Assembly: GCF_000980885.2 (NCBI RefSeq) | Contig: NZ_LBDA02000019.1 | Span: forward strand, 155,847-219,846 | Length of the DNA: 64,000 nucleotides | From: Streptomyces malaysiense | GTDB taxonomy: Bacteria > Actinomycetota > Actinomycetes > Streptomycetales > Streptomycetaceae | Direction of reading: 5' to 3' | Shown: in pieces, positions 41,187 through 50,304 of the stretch | How positions within the stretch are numbered: the stretch's first letter is position 1 | Layout of the letters: each line of letters starts with the position of its first letter | Notes under the pieces: model-generated | The model's input: the letters and a program-made list of their open reading frames with translations, nothing else | The model's database searches: none | What the model was told of the DNA's origin: nothing | Translations under genes and position numbers: made by a program

Positions 41187-42002
41187 TCAGAAGAGTGTGC
41201 CCTCTTCGGGGGCCTCCAGCTCCTTCAGCAGCTCCGGGCCGTTGTTGCGGACGTTGCTGACTGCGGTGGCGACCGGGTAGGCGCGCATCAGGCCGGGTGG
41301 CGGCGGGGCGAGCAGGGCGCGCAGCTCGTCCGGGTCGGTGCGGGAGGGGTCGAGCCAGGCGTCCCAGCGGTCGGGGGTGAGCATCAGCGGCATCCTGGGG
41401 TGGATGTCGGCCAGCGTGCGGGGGCCGTCGGCGGGGGCCACGGCCAGCGGGGTCCGCTCGGCCTCCGTGGTGATCACCGAGCAGGTGACCCACCAGGCCC
41501 GGGGGTGGTCGTCGGGCAGGGTGCGGTCGCGCCAGAACTCGTACAGGCCGGCCATCGCGAACACCGAGCCGTCGGCGGGCAGCACGAAGTACGGCTGCTT
41601 GCGCGGCCGCTTCCGGCGCCCCTCGACCTCCAGGTCCCGCTCCTGTTCCCCGGTCACCCACTCGTAGTAGCCGTCGGCGGGCAGGACGCAGCGGCGGGCG
41701 GCGAAGGCGCGGCGGTAGGACGGCTTCTCGTGCACGGTCTCCGCACGGGCGTTGATCATCCGGGCGGCGCCCTCGGGGGTCTTGGACCAGGACGGCACCA
41801 GTCCCCACCTGAGTCTGCGCAGCTGGCGAACCGGACGCGGGGAGTCCGCGTCTTTCAAGGGGCGGTCGAGCACGGCGTGGACCTCTTTGGTGGGGGCCAC
41901 GTTGTAGTCCGGCTCCAGGGTCTCCTCGGGTTCCCACTTCTCGATCCCGAAGGTCTTGGCGAGGTCCTCGGGCCCACGACTGGCTGCATACCGTCCGCAC
42001 AT
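41187..42002 (-). CDS. SRAP-domain protein (YedK/HMCES family)
   Basis: A 271-aa protein that forms a covalent link with abasic sites in single-stranded DNA. MCGRYA gives the catalytic Cys2 once Met is removed. Other SRAP signatures: YNVAPTKEVHAV, RWGLVPSWSK, MINARAETVHEKPSYRRAFAARRCVLPADGYYEW and DIHPRMPLML. The ATG at 42002 is required to place Cys at position 2; upstream in-frame codons are excluded. Divergent from the M50-like gene with 50 bp between; no LexA box is visible there. Confidence 0.94.
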   Translation of the reverse strand: MCGRYAASRGPEDLAKTFGIEKWEPEETLEPDYNVAPTKEVHAVLDRPLKDADSPRPVRQLRRLRWGLVPSWSKTPEGAARMINARAETVHEKPSYRRAFAARRCVLPADGYYEWVTGEQERDLEVEGRRKRPRKQPYFVLPADGSVFAMAGLYEFWRDRTLPDDHPRAWWVTCSVITTEAERTPLAVAPADGPRTLADIHPRMPLMLTPDRWDAWLDPSRTDPDELRALLAPPPPGLMRAYPVATAVSNVRNNGPELLKELEAPEEGTLF

Positions 42003-42052
42003 ACGTGCCACACTGCCAGACTCCGCCCGCCACCAGGGAGCCACTCGGACAC

Positions 42053-42775
42053 ATGAACAGCCTCGCCGCCCTCGCGCCGTCCGGCCTCTGGGACCGGCTC
42101 ACCGGTATCCAGCCCGACCCCGATCTGTGGGTGGTGCTCGCCACCCTCGCCGCCGCGCTGGTGGTGGTCGTACCGCATCCGCTGTGGCGGGTGTCGCGCA
42201 ACGCGATCACCATCGCCCACGAGGGCGGCCACGGGCTGGTCGCCCTGCTCACCGGCCGGCAGCTCACCGGCATCCGGCTGCACTCCGACACCAGCGGGCT
42301 CACGGTGAGCCGGGGCAAGCCGTACGGGCTCGGCATGATCCTCACCGCGGCCGCCGGCTACACCGCGCCCTCGCTGCTCGGCCTCGGCGGCGCGGCCCTG
42401 CTCGCCGCGGGCCGCATCACGCTGCTGCTGTGGGCGGCCACGGCCCTGCTCGCGGTGATGCTGGTGATGATCCGCAACGCGTACGGCGTGCTCACCGTGG
42501 TGCTCGCGGGCGGGGCGTTCCTGCTGGTGTCGTGGCTCGCGGGGCCGCAGGTGCAGGCGGCGTTCGCGTACGCGGTGGTGTGGTTCCTGCTGTTCGGGGG
42601 CGTACGACCGCCGTTCGAGCTCCAGAGCAAGCGGCGGCGGGGCGAGGCCGGCGACTCGGACGCGGACCAGCTGTCCCGGCTGACGCATGTCCCGGCCGCC
42701 CTGTGGCTGTTCCTCTTCCACGCCGTGTCGCTGTGCTCGCTGATCGGCGGCGGGCGGTGGCTGCTGGAGGTCTGA
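42053..42775 (+). CDS. M50-family (site-2-protease-like) membrane metalloprotease
   Basis: A 240-aa integral membrane protein with the zinc-binding HExxH motif as AHEGGHGLVALLTGR at about residues 60-74, within a membrane helix. RGKPYGLGMILTAAAGYTAPSLLGLGG follows, and five or six helices in total. It matches the M50B/peptidase M50 family common in actinobacteria. ATG at 42053. Substrate unknown. Confidence 0.85.
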   Translation: MNSLAALAPSGLWDRLTGIQPDPDLWVVLATLAAALVVVVPHPLWRVSRNAITIAHEGGHGLVALLTGRQLTGIRLHSDTSGLTVSRGKPYGLGMILTAAAGYTAPSLLGLGGAALLAAGRITLLLWAATALLAVMLVMIRNAYGVLTVVLAGGAFLLVSWLAGPQVQAAFAYAVVWFLLFGGVRPPFELQSKRRRGEAGDSDADQLSRLTHVPAALWLFLFHAVSLCSLIGGGRWLLEV

Positions 42776-42870
42776 GGCGCCGCCCGCCGGGGGTCCGCAG
42801 GGCCGTCCGGGCCGCGGGGCGGGGCCGCCGCCGGAAGGTTGCGGCCCCGCCCTCCTTATAAAGTGGGCCC

Positions 42871-44187
42871 ATGGCCCCGAACACCGCCCCCTCCGCCCTC
42901 TGGCCCGCTCCGCACGCGAGCGGCGCCGTCGACGCCACCGTCCATGTGCCGGGGTCCAAATCGGTCACCAACCGCGCCCTGGTGCTGGCCGCCCTCGCCT
43001 CCGAGCCCGGCTGGCTGCGCCGCCCGCTGCGCTCCCGGGACACCCTGCTGATGGCGGGCGCGCTGCGCGCGATGGGCGTCGAGATCGAGGAGGGCGTGGG
43101 CCCGGACGGCACCGGCGAGGCCTGGCGGGTGCTGCCGACCGGCCTGCACGGCCCGGCCACGGTGGACGTCGGCAACGCGGGCACCGTGATGCGCTTCCTG
43201 CCGCCGGTGGCCGCGCTGGCCGACGGCCCCATCCGGTTCGACGGCGACCCGCGGTCGTACGAGCGTCCGCTGCACGGCGTGATCGACGCGCTGCGCCTGC
43301 TGGGCGCGCGGATCGACGACGACGGCCGGGGCGCCCTGCCGCTGACCGTGCACGGCGGCGGCGCGCTGGAGGGCGGCCCGGTGTCGATCGACGCGTCGTC
43401 CTCCTCGCAGTTCGTCTCCGCGCTGCTGCTCTCGGGCCCCCGCTTCAACCAGGGTGTCGAGGTCCGGCACACCGGTTCGACCCTGCCCTCCATGCCGCAC
43501 ATCCGGATGACGGTGGACATGCTGCGCGCGGTCGGCGCCCAGGTGGACACCCCGGAGTCGGGCGGCGAGCCGAACGTGTGGCGGGTGACGCCGGGCGCGC
43601 TGCTCGGCCGGGACCTGACGATCGAGCCGGACCTGTCCAACGCGCAGCCCTTCCTGGCGGCGGCCCTGGTGACCGGCGGCAAGGTGCTGATCCCGGACTG
43701 GCCGGAGCGCACCACCCAGCCGGGCGACCGGCTGCGCGAGATCTTCACCGAGATGGGCGGCACCTGCGAACTCACCGAGTTCGGACTGGTGTTCACCGGT
43801 TCCGGCGCCGTCCACGGCATCGACGTCGACCTGGGCGACGTCGGCGAGCTGACCCCGGGCATCGCAGCCGTCGCCGCGCTCGCCGACTCCCCCTCGACGC
43901 TGCGCGGGGTGGCCCATCTGCGGCTGCACGAGACGGACCGGCTGGCCGCGCTCACCAAGGAGATCAACGAGCTCGGCGGCGACGTCACGGAGACGGCCGA
44001 CGGTCTGCACATCCGCCCGCGCGCGTTGCACGGCGGCACCTTCCACACCTACGAGGACCACCGCATGGCCACCGCCGGCGCGATCATCGGCCTGGCGGTC
44101 GAGGGCGTACGCATCGAGAACATCGGGACGACGGCCAAGACCCTGCCGGACTTCCCCGAGCTGTGGACCGGGATGCTCGGGCAGTAG
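42871..44187 (+). CDS. aroA: 3-phosphoshikimate 1-carboxyvinyltransferase (EPSP synthase)
   Basis: A 438-aa shikimate-pathway enzyme joining PEP and shikimate-3-phosphate. N-terminal [17 protein letters not shown] holds the catalytic Lys; [50 protein letters not shown] and [19 protein letters not shown] are family signatures. The ATG at 42871 is preceded by CCTTATAAAGTGGG with no clear Shine-Dalgarno. It is the first gene of a cluster with rsgA 9 bp downstream. Confidence 0.95.
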   Translation: MAPNTAPSALWPAPHASGAVDATVHVPGSKSVTNRALVLAALASEPGWLRRPLRSRDTLLMAGALRAMGVEIEEGVGPDGTGEAWRVLPTGLHGPATVDVGNAGTVMRFLPPVAALADGPIRFDGDPRSYERPLHGVIDALRLLGARIDDDGRGALPLTVHGGGALEGGPVSIDASSSSQFVSALLLSGPRFNQGVEVRHTGSTLPSMPHIRMTVDMLRAVGAQVDTPESGGEPNVWRVTPGALLGRDLTIEPDLSNAQPFLAAALVTGGKVLIPDWPERTTQPGDRLREIFTEMGGTCELTEFGLVFTGSGAVHGIDVDLGDVGELTPGIAAVAALADSPSTLRGVAHLRLHETDRLAALTKEINELGGDVTETADGLHIRPRALHGGTFHTYEDHRMATAGAIIGLAVEGVRIENIGTTAKTLPDFPELWTGMLGQ

Positions 44188-44196
44188 GGACACGTC

Positions 44197-45207
44197 ATGC
44201 GCCGCTACGGCAAGCACACCGACGAGGACGACATCCGCACCCGCCCCAACCGCAAGGGCAACCGGCCGCGGACGAACATCCGGCCCAAGCACGAGGACGC
44301 GGCCGAGGGGCTGGTCCTGACCGTGGACCGGGGGCGGCTGACCTGCCTGGTGGAGGACCGGGTGGTGATGGCGATGAAGGCGCGGGAGCTGGGCCGCAAG
44401 GCGGCGGTGGTCGGGGACCGGGTGATGCTGGTCGGCGATCTGTCCGGCAGGAGGGACACCCTCGCGCGGATCGTCCGGATCCAGGAGCGGGCGTCGGTGC
44501 TGCGGCGCACGGCGGACGACGACGATCCGTACGAGCGCGTGGTGGTCGCCAACGCCGACCAGCTGGCGATCGTCACGGCCCTCGCCGACCCCGAGCCGCG
44601 GCCCCGGCTGATCGACCGCTGCCTGGTCGCGGCGTACGACGGGGGCCTCGAACCCCTGCTGGTGATGACCAAGTCGGACCTGGCCACGCCGGACGAACTC
44701 CTCGGACTGTACGGCCATCTGGACATCCCGTACGTGGTGACCAGCCGCGAGGAGCTGGAGAACGGGGACGCGGCGGACCGGGTGCGGGAGCTGCTGGACG
44801 GACGGATCACCGCGTTCGTGGGCCACTCCGGCGTGGGCAAGACGACGCTGGTGAACGCGCTGGTGCCCGAGGAGCGGCGGCGTACGACGGGACACGTCAA
44901 CGCGGTGACGGGGCGCGGCCGGCACACCACCACGTCGGCGCTCGCGCTGCCGCTGGCGGGCGACGGCGGCTGGGTGATCGACACTCCGGGTGTCCGTTCC
45001 TTCGGCCTGGCGCACATCGATCCGTCCCGTGTCATCCACGCCTTCCCTGACCTGGAGCCGGGTACGGCGGACTGTCCGCGCGCGTGCAGCCACGACGAGC
45101 CGGACTGCGCCCTGGACGCGTGGGTGGAGGCGGGGCACGCGGACCCGGCGCGGCTGTACTCGCTGCGGCGGATGCTGGCGACGCGGGAGCGCACGGAAGG
45201 CGACTGA
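44197..45207 (+). CDS. rsgA: Ribosome small-subunit-dependent GTPase A
   Basis: A 336-aa circularly permuted GTPase assisting 30S maturation. An N-terminal OB domain (GLVLTVDRGRLTCLVEDRVVMAMKARELGRKAAVVGDRV) precedes the GTPase motifs in permuted order: TKSD (G4), GHSGVGKTTLVNAL (G1), RGRHTTTSA (G2) and IDTPGVRSFGL (G3). The C-terminal zinc motif is CPRACSHDEPDCAL. It starts MRRYGKHTDEDDIRTRPNRKG, a basic leader. Probably co-transcribed with aroA. Confidence 0.95.
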   Translation: MRRYGKHTDEDDIRTRPNRKGNRPRTNIRPKHEDAAEGLVLTVDRGRLTCLVEDRVVMAMKARELGRKAAVVGDRVMLVGDLSGRRDTLARIVRIQERASVLRRTADDDDPYERVVVANADQLAIVTALADPEPRPRLIDRCLVAAYDGGLEPLLVMTKSDLATPDELLGLYGHLDIPYVVTSREELENGDAADRVRELLDGRITAFVGHSGVGKTTLVNALVPEERRRTTGHVNAVTGRGRHTTTSALALPLAGDGGWVIDTPGVRSFGLAHIDPSRVIHAFPDLEPGTADCPRACSHDEPDCALDAWVEAGHADPARLYSLRRMLATRERTEGD

Positions 45208-45291
45208 CCTTCGCGTTGTTTGCCCGGACGGTGGTGCGGCAAGTGCATAATCGCACCGGGCCGGTGATCCGGATCAACGGGAGGACAGCGC

Positions 45292-45615
45292 ATGGCGTGG
45301 CTGCTGGTGATCGTGGCCGGAATGCTGGAGACCGGCTTCGCCGTGTGCCTCAAGCTCTCCCACGGCTTCACCCGCCTGTGGCCGACGATCGCCTTCGCCT
45401 CCTTCGCCCTCGGCAGCTTCGGCCTCCTGACCCTGTCCCTGCGCAGACTCGACGTCGGCCCCGCCTACGCGGTCTGGACCGGCATCGGCGCGACCGGCAC
45501 GGCGATCTACGGCATGATCTTCCTGGGCGACGTGGTCTCCACCCTGAAGATCATCTCGATCAGCTTCGTGATCGTGGGGATCATCGGCCTGCAGCTGTCG
45601 GGGTCGGCTCACTAG
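45292..45615 (+). CDS. Small multidrug resistance (SMR) transporter, SugE/Gdx-like
   Basis: A 107-aa four-helix SMR protein. The essential membrane Glu is Glu13 (AGMLETGFAVCLK), and AVWTGIGATGTAIYG is the conserved loop. The segment around LETGFAVCLKLSHGF resembles guanidinium exporters (Gdx/SugE) more than EmrE. ATG at 45292 with GGGAGGA upstream. A TetR regulator gene converges on it from 43 bp away. I could not recognise a guanidine riboswitch upstream. Confidence 0.88.
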   Translation: MAWLLVIVAGMLETGFAVCLKLSHGFTRLWPTIAFASFALGSFGLLTLSLRRLDVGPAYAVWTGIGATGTAIYGMIFLGDVVSTLKIISISFVIVGIIGLQLSGSAH

Positions 45616-45658
45616 ACCGCGCGGCCCGCTCCCCGCGACAGCGGTCGACGCGGGTCGG

Positions 45659-46252
45659 TCAGAGTTCCGTGCGCGGCGCGAGGGACCGGATCAGCCCGGC
45701 CACCCCGCCCTCCCCCGGCGGCGCCGCGACACAGGAGAGGGCGAGCCGGACGACCAGTTCGCAGGAGCGGGCGAGTTCGACGGTGGCGGCGGGGCCCGTG
45801 CCGGGGCCGGACAGCGCGGTGACGGCGCGGTCGCGGACCGTCCGTACCAGGTCGCCGGGCGAGGGGAGCGGCTGTTCCGGGCGGCGCTGCGCCGGTACCG
45901 GCGAGGGGCCCGGGGGCGGCGCCGGGAGCCGTTCGCTCCAGCAGCCGGTGAGCAACGCCCGTACCAGCGCGTCGTCCTGGGCCGCGGTCACGGTCCACTC
46001 GGCGGTGGCGGTGAGCCGGTCCCAGCTGCCGCCGCCGCCCGCGAGCGCGCGCTGCACCCCGGCGAGATAGTCGTCGGCCGCCCGCCGCACCAGCGCCCGC
46101 GCCAGGCCGTCCTTGCCGCCGAACTCGTTGTACAGGGTCTGCCGGGACACGCCCGCCGCCGCGGCCACCTCCACCATGCGCACCGCCGGCCACGGCCGGC
46201 GTGCCAGCGCCGCGAGGGCGGCGTCCAGCAGGGATACCCGGGCAGCGGCCAT
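45659..46252 (-). CDS. TetR-family regulator
   Basis: A 197-aa regulator. The N-terminal helix-turn-helix is AALARRPWPAVRMVEVAAAAGVSRQTLYNEFGGKDGLARALVR (residues about 12-55). The C-terminal ligand domain is Pro/Ala-rich. ATG at 46252 with GAGGAGG upstream. It is convergent with the SMR gene, which it may regulate together with itself; its own promoter faces hisN. Confidence 0.88.
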   Translation of the reverse strand: MAAARVSLLDAALAALARRPWPAVRMVEVAAAAGVSRQTLYNEFGGKDGLARALVRRAADDYLAGVQRALAGGGGSWDRLTATAEWTVTAAQDDALVRALLTGCWSERLPAPPPGPSPVPAQRRPEQPLPSPGDLVRTVRDRAVTALSGPGTGPAATVELARSCELVVRLALSCVAAPPGEGGVAGLIRSLAPRTEL

Positions 46253-46461
46253 CGTCGCCTCCTCGGAGTCAACGGCGTTCCGCCCAGATTTGACGGCTTT
46301 TCGGGCGATGTCAAGGGGTTGCTCGCCAGGCACGGAAGGCCGCGTACCGCGCGCGTGCGAGCGGCGGTCGCACACGGCTCGGCGGGCGCCGCGCACGGCG
46401 GATCCGACACACGCACGCCCCCGTTGGCTCCCGTACCCGCCCAGCCGATAGCGTGACGTAC

Positions 46462-47262
46462 ATGCCGGACTACCTCGACGACCTCCGTCTCGCCCACGTC
46501 CTCGCGGACGCGGCCGACGCGGCCACCATGGACCGCTTCAAGGCCCTGGACCTGAAGGTGGAGACGAAGCCGGACATGACGCCGGTGAGCGAAGCGGACA
46601 AGGCGGCCGAGGAACTGATCCGCGGCCAGCTCCAGCGCGCCCGCCCCAGAGACGCGGTCCTCGGCGAGGAGTACGGCGTCGAGGGCACCGGCCCCCGGCG
46701 CTGGGTGATCGACCCGATCGACGGCACCAAGAACTACGTGCGCGGCGTCCCGGTGTGGGCCACGCTGATCTCGCTGATGGAGGCGGGCGAGGGCGGGTAC
46801 CACCCCGTCGTGGGCCTCGTCTCCGCCCCCGCGCTCGGCCGCCGCTGGTGGGCCGCGAAGGGCCACGGCGCCTTCACCGGCCGCAATCTGACCTCCGCGA
46901 GCCGTATCCACGTCTCCGGTGTCGACACCCTCGCGGACGCCTCCTTCGCCTACTCGTCCCTGTCCGGCTGGGAGGAGCAGGACCGACTCGACGGCTTCCT
47001 GGACCTCAGCCGACAGGTGTGGCGCACCCGCGCGTACGGCGACTTCTGGCCCTACATGATGGTCGCCGAGGGTTGCGTGGACATCTGCGCGGAGCCGGAG
47101 CTGTCGCTGTGGGACATGGCCGCCCCCGCCATCGTCGTCACCGAGGCCGGCGGCACCTTCACCGGCCTCGACGGCCGCCCGGGGCCGCACAGCGGCAACG
47201 CGGCGGCGTCCAACGGCCTGCTGCACGACGAGTTGCTGGGGTATCTCAACCGGCGCCAGTGA
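46462..47262 (+). CDS. hisN: Histidinol-phosphatase, inositol-monophosphatase family
   Basis: A 266-aa Mg-dependent phosphatase. Metal ligands are in [32 protein letters not shown] (DPIDGT) and [19 protein letters not shown] (WDxAA). In actinobacteria this ortholog performs the histidinol-phosphate step of histidine synthesis. ATG at 46462 ([19 protein letters not shown]); GTG at 46453 is an in-frame alternative. Confidence 0.92.
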   Translation: MPDYLDDLRLAHVLADAADAATMDRFKALDLKVETKPDMTPVSEADKAAEELIRGQLQRARPRDAVLGEEYGVEGTGPRRWVIDPIDGTKNYVRGVPVWATLISLMEAGEGGYHPVVGLVSAPALGRRWWAAKGHGAFTGRNLTSASRIHVSGVDTLADASFAYSSLSGWEEQDRLDGFLDLSRQVWRTRAYGDFWPYMMVAEGCVDICAEPELSLWDMAAPAIVVTEAGGTFTGLDGRPGPHSGNAAASNGLLHDELLGYLNRRQ

Positions 47263-47410
47263 GACGTGCGGGACGCCTGCGCACGCCCCCGGCGGGCCAC
47301 ACGCGCCCTCTTGTTGGCCCGGCCCCGACCTGAGACTCTGGAGTCACCCCCACTTGTGAATTTGTGAATCCGGGGACAAGGCCCCTGGATCTCAGGAGGT
47401 GGCCCCATCC

Positions 47411-47818
47411 ATGCTGATCCGCGACGCCATGAGCACGGTGATCCTCACCCTCGGCCCCGCCCACACCCTCCGTGAAGCAGCCACATTGATGTCCGCCCGG
47501 CACATCGGCGCCGCCGTGGTCTTCGATCCGGACGCCGGCGGCATCGGCATCCTCACCGAGCGCGACATCCTGAACTCCGTCGGCCTCGGCCAGAACCCGG
47601 ACACCGAGCGCGCCCACGCCCACACCACGACCGACGTCGTCTTCGCGGCGCCGACCTGGACACTGGAGGAGGCCGCCCGCGCCATGGCGCACGGCGGCTT
47701 CCGGCACCTGATCGTCCTCGACCGCGGCGAGGTGGCCGGGATCGTCTCGGTCCGCGACATCATCCGTTGCTGGTCCCCGGCCCGCGAGCCCGCTCCGCTG
47801 GCACGGGCGGGCTCCTGA
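47411..47818 (+). CDS. CBS-domain pair protein
   Basis: A 135-aa protein consisting of two CBS motifs: MLIRDAMSTVILTLGPAHTLREAATLMSARHIGAAVVFD...GILTERDIL and TTDVVFAAPTWTLEEAARAMAHGGFRHLIVLDRGEVAGIVSVRDIIR. Such Bateman modules bind adenine nucleotides. AGGAGG at 47395-47400 serves the ATG at 47411. It stands alone before a bidirectional hairpin. Partner unknown. Confidence 0.88.
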   Translation: MLIRDAMSTVILTLGPAHTLREAATLMSARHIGAAVVFDPDAGGIGILTERDILNSVGLGQNPDTERAHAHTTTDVVFAAPTWTLEEAARAMAHGGFRHLIVLDRGEVAGIVSVRDIIRCWSPAREPAPLARAGS

Positions 47819-47860
47819 GCGCGCCGGGCCAGGATCGCGAGGAGCCCCGGACAGGACGAA

Positions 47861-47894
47861 CGGGCCGGACCCCGAGCACCGGGGGTCCGGCCCG
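47861..47894. terminator. Bidirectional terminator
   Basis: CGGGCCGGACCCC at 47861-47873 pairs perfectly with GGGGTCCGGCCCG at 47882-47894, between the CBS gene and the convergent catalase gene. Confidence 0.8.
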
Positions 47895-47917
47895 CCCGGC
47901 GGACGGATGCCGCCGTC

Positions 47918-49372
47918 TCAGCCGCGCAGAGCCCGCACCGCCGCCTCCAGGCGCTTGCCGAAGTCGGCGTCCGCGGCCGCGAAGTTGCCGATCGCGCGGT
48001 CCGCGATGTCCTCGCGCGAGACCGGGGAGAGCGCCCCGGCGAGGTTGGCGATCAGCCGCTCCTTCTCCTGCTCCGACATCAGCCGGTACAGGTTCCCGGC
48101 CTGCACGAAGTCGTCGTCCTCGGCGTGCCGCGGGGTCGGGTGGCCGCCCGTGCCCGCGGTGAAGCCGTCGTACGGCCGCCACAGCGCCCGGCCGGTCTGC
48201 GCGGGCCCGCCGAAGCTGTTGGGCTCGTAGTTCCTGGCGCCGCCGTGCCGGCCGTCGTAGAGGAGGCCGTCCCGCGAGTGCGTGCGGGCCTCGGTGGCGT
48301 GCGGGCGGTTGACCGGCAGGTGGTCGGCGTTGACGCCGACGCGGTAGCGGTGCGCGTCGCCGTACGCGAAGAGCCGGCCCTGGAGCATCTTGTCCGGCGA
48401 GGGGCCGATGCCCGGCACGAAGTGCGAGGGGCTGAAGACCGACTGCTCGACCTCGGCGAAGACGTTGCGCGGGTTGCGGTTCAGCTCCAGCTTTCCGATC
48501 TCGACGACCGGGTAGTCCTCGTGCGGCCACACCTTGGTCAGGTCGAACGGGTTGAAACGGTACGACGCCGCGTCCGCCGCCGGCATGATCTGCACGCCCA
48601 CGGTCCAGCTCGGGAACTCGCCCCGCTCGATCGACTCGCGCAGGTCGCGCTGGTGGGAGTCGGGGTCGGTGCCCGCGAGCACCGCGGCCTCACCGGCGGT
48701 GAGGTTCTTGATCCCCTGGTCGGTCTTGAAGTGGTACTTGACCCAGAAGACCTCGCCGGCCTCGTTGTTCCACTGGAAGGTGTGCGAGCCGAAGCCGTCC
48801 ATGTGGCGGTACGACGCGGGGATGCCGCGGTCGCCGAACAGCCAGGTCACCTGGTGGGTCGCCTCCGGCGACAGCCCCCAGAAGTCCCACACGTTGTCGG
48901 CCTCCTGGCTGCCCGTGTAGGGGTCGCGCTTCTGGGTGTGGATGAAGTCGGGGAACTTGATCGCGTCCCGGATGAAGAAGACCGGGGTGTTGTTGCCGAC
49001 GAGGTCGTAGTTGCCCTCCTCGGTGTAGAACTTCACCGCGAAACCGCGCGGGTCGCGGACCGCGTCCGCCGCGCCCAGGTTTCCGGCCACCGTCGAGAAG
49101 CGCAGGAAGACCTCGGTCTCCTTGCCGACCTCGGAGAGGAAGGCGGCCCTGGTGTACGGCGTGGCGTCCGCGGTCACCGTGAAGGTGCCGTAGGCGCCGG
49201 CGCCGCGGGCGTGCACGACCCGCTCCGGGATGCGCTCGCGGTTGAAGTGGGCCAGCTTCTCCAGCAGCAGCTGGTCCTGGACCAGCACCGGGCCGCCGAC
49301 GCCCGCCGTCTCGCTGTTCTGGTTGTCGGCTACCGGAGCACCGGCCTCCGTGGTGAGCGGTCCCTGCGTCAC
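47918..49372 (-). CDS. katA: Monofunctional heme catalase
   Basis: A 484-aa small-subunit catalase degrading H2O2. The catalytic His54 lies in [14 protein letters not shown], the Asn in [17 protein letters not shown], and the proximal heme Tyr in [48 protein letters not shown] is also diagnostic. GTG at 49372 with GGAGGCGC directly upstream. It diverges from a Fur-family regulator across a perfect operator, so peroxide induces it by derepression. Confidence 0.95.
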   Translation of the reverse strand: MTQGPLTTEAGAPVADNQNSETAGVGGPVLVQDQLLLEKLAHFNRERIPERVVHARGAGAYGTFTVTADATPYTRAAFLSEVGKETEVFLRFSTVAGNLGAADAVRDPRGFAVKFYTEEGNYDLVGNNTPVFFIRDAIKFPDFIHTQKRDPYTGSQEADNVWDFWGLSPEATHQVTWLFGDRGIPASYRHMDGFGSHTFQWNNEAGEVFWVKYHFKTDQGIKNLTAGEAAVLAGTDPDSHQRDLRESIERGEFPSWTVGVQIMPAADAASYRFNPFDLTKVWPHEDYPVVEIGKLELNRNPRNVFAEVEQSVFSPSHFVPGIGPSPDKMLQGRLFAYGDAHRYRVGVNADHLPVNRPHATEARTHSRDGLLYDGRHGGARNYEPNSFGGPAQTGRALWRPYDGFTAGTGGHPTPRHAEDDDFVQAGNLYRLMSEQEKERLIANLAGALSPVSREDIADRAIGNFAAADADFGKRLEAAVRALRG

Positions 49373-49437
49373 GTGCGCCTCCTGCGGTTTACGCCGGCCA
49401 ATCCTGTCCATTGGCCAAAGCCGTTCCCAATCCTACA

Positions 49438-49452
49438 TTGGACTAAGTCCAA
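49438..49452. promoter_or_regulatory. CatR/PerR-type operator
   Basis: TTGGACTAAGTCCAA is a perfect 7-1-7 dyad, the Fur/PerR box form, between catalase and catR. A further half-site pair TTGGCCAATGGAC lies nearby at 49407-49419 (complement strand). One repressor bound here could control both divergent genes. Confidence 0.9.
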
Positions 49453-49518
49453 GTCAAACAAGATTCCAATCTCACACCTATTCCCGTCCTGGTCCCCCTT
49501 GCTGTTAGGCTGGTAGCC

Positions 49519-49935
49519 ATGAGCGACCTTCTGGAACGGCTGCGTGGACGCGGATGGCGGATGACCGCGCAGCGACGCGTGGTGGCCGAGGTCCTCGACG
49601 GCGAGCACGTCCACATGACGGCCGACGAGGTCCACGCACGGGCTGTCGCGAAGCTGCCGGAGATCTCCCGGGCGACCGTCTACAACACGCTGGGCGAACT
49701 GGTCACGCTCGGCGAGGTGCTGGAAGTCTCGACCGACAGGCGCGCCAAGCGGTACGACCCGAACGCCCACCGGCCGCACCACCACCTGGTCTGCGCCCGC
49801 TGCGGCGCGATCCGCGACGTCCACCCCACGGGCAACCCGCTGGCGGACCTCCCCGACACCGAGCGCTTCGGCTTCACGGTGTCGGACGTCGAGGTGACGT
49901 ACCGCGGGCTGTGCCCGGAGTGCTCGGGCGCGTGA
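49519..49935 (+). CDS. catR: Fur-family peroxide-sensing repressor CatR
   Basis: A 138-aa PerR-like regulator. The winged helix is GWRMTAQRRVVAEVLDGEHVHMTADEVHARAVAKLPEISRATVYNTLGELVTLGEV; the regulatory metal ligands include HRPHHHLVCARCG, and the structural zinc pair is completed by LCPECSG. Its position next to the catalase and the shared operator identify it as CatR. ATG at 49519. A T-rich terminator follows. Confidence 0.94.
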   Translation: MSDLLERLRGRGWRMTAQRRVVAEVLDGEHVHMTADEVHARAVAKLPEISRATVYNTLGELVTLGEVLEVSTDRRAKRYDPNAHRPHHHLVCARCGAIRDVHPTGNPLADLPDTERFGFTVSDVEVTYRGLCPECSGA

Positions 49936-49959
49936 CGCCGTAGCGGCCATGGAGTGACG

Positions 49960-49986
49960 GAGGGGGCGCGAGCCCCCTCTTTTTTT
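49960..49986 (+). terminator. Intrinsic terminator of catR
   Basis: GAGGGGGC-GCGA-GCCCCCTC followed by T7, a classical rho-independent terminator. Confidence 0.92.
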
Positions 49987-50098
49987 CGCGCCCCGCGCGG
50001 CAGCGCCCGGCCCCGCACGACGGCGGGGACACGGGAGTGGAGGGGGCGTACGCGTGAAGGAGGCGCACGCGTGGACATCCGACCGCACACATACGACC

Positions 50099-50135
50099 GA
50101 GGGCCGGAATCCGTTTCCGGATTCCGGCGGCCCTC
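50099..50135 (-). terminator. Terminator of the initiator tRNA gene (copy 1)
   Basis: GAGGGCCGGAATCCG pairs with CGGATTCCGGCGGCCCTC around a TTTC loop with a one-base bulge, just past the tRNA 3' end. Confidence 0.8.
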
Positions 50136-50144
50136 GGCCTTCAG

Positions 50145-50218
50145 TAGCGGGGACAGGATTTGAACCTGCGACCTCTGGGTTATGAGCCCAGCGAGCTACC
50201 GAGCTGCTCCACCCCGCG
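50145..50218 (-). tRNA. Initiator tRNA-fMet (CAT), copy 1
   Basis: A 74-nt cloverleaf without encoded CCA, anticodon loop CTCATAA. Initiator hallmarks: the acceptor starts CGCGGGG with a C1 x U72 mismatch, and the anticodon stem has three consecutive G-C pairs (GGG/CCC). The T-arm is GGTTCAAATCC. Identical to the copy at 52355-52428. Confidence 0.97.
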
Positions 50219-50304
50219 TCGGTGAACACGACATTACGCGAGGGGAGCCGACGGAGGCAAATCCATTCGGCCCCGAGTGACCAGGGCCACTCAGCCGGGG
50301 CCAC

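Noticed and set aside
42003..42052. SOS (LexA) box before the SRAP gene
   Set aside because: The actinobacterial pattern GAAC-N4-GTTC is absent from the 50-bp divergent region.
45208..45291. Guanidine riboswitch upstream of the SMR transporter
   Set aside because: Gdx-type SMR genes often have one, but I see neither the ykkC core nor paired ACGR-loop hairpins; only a weak CATAAT -10-like element (45246-45251).
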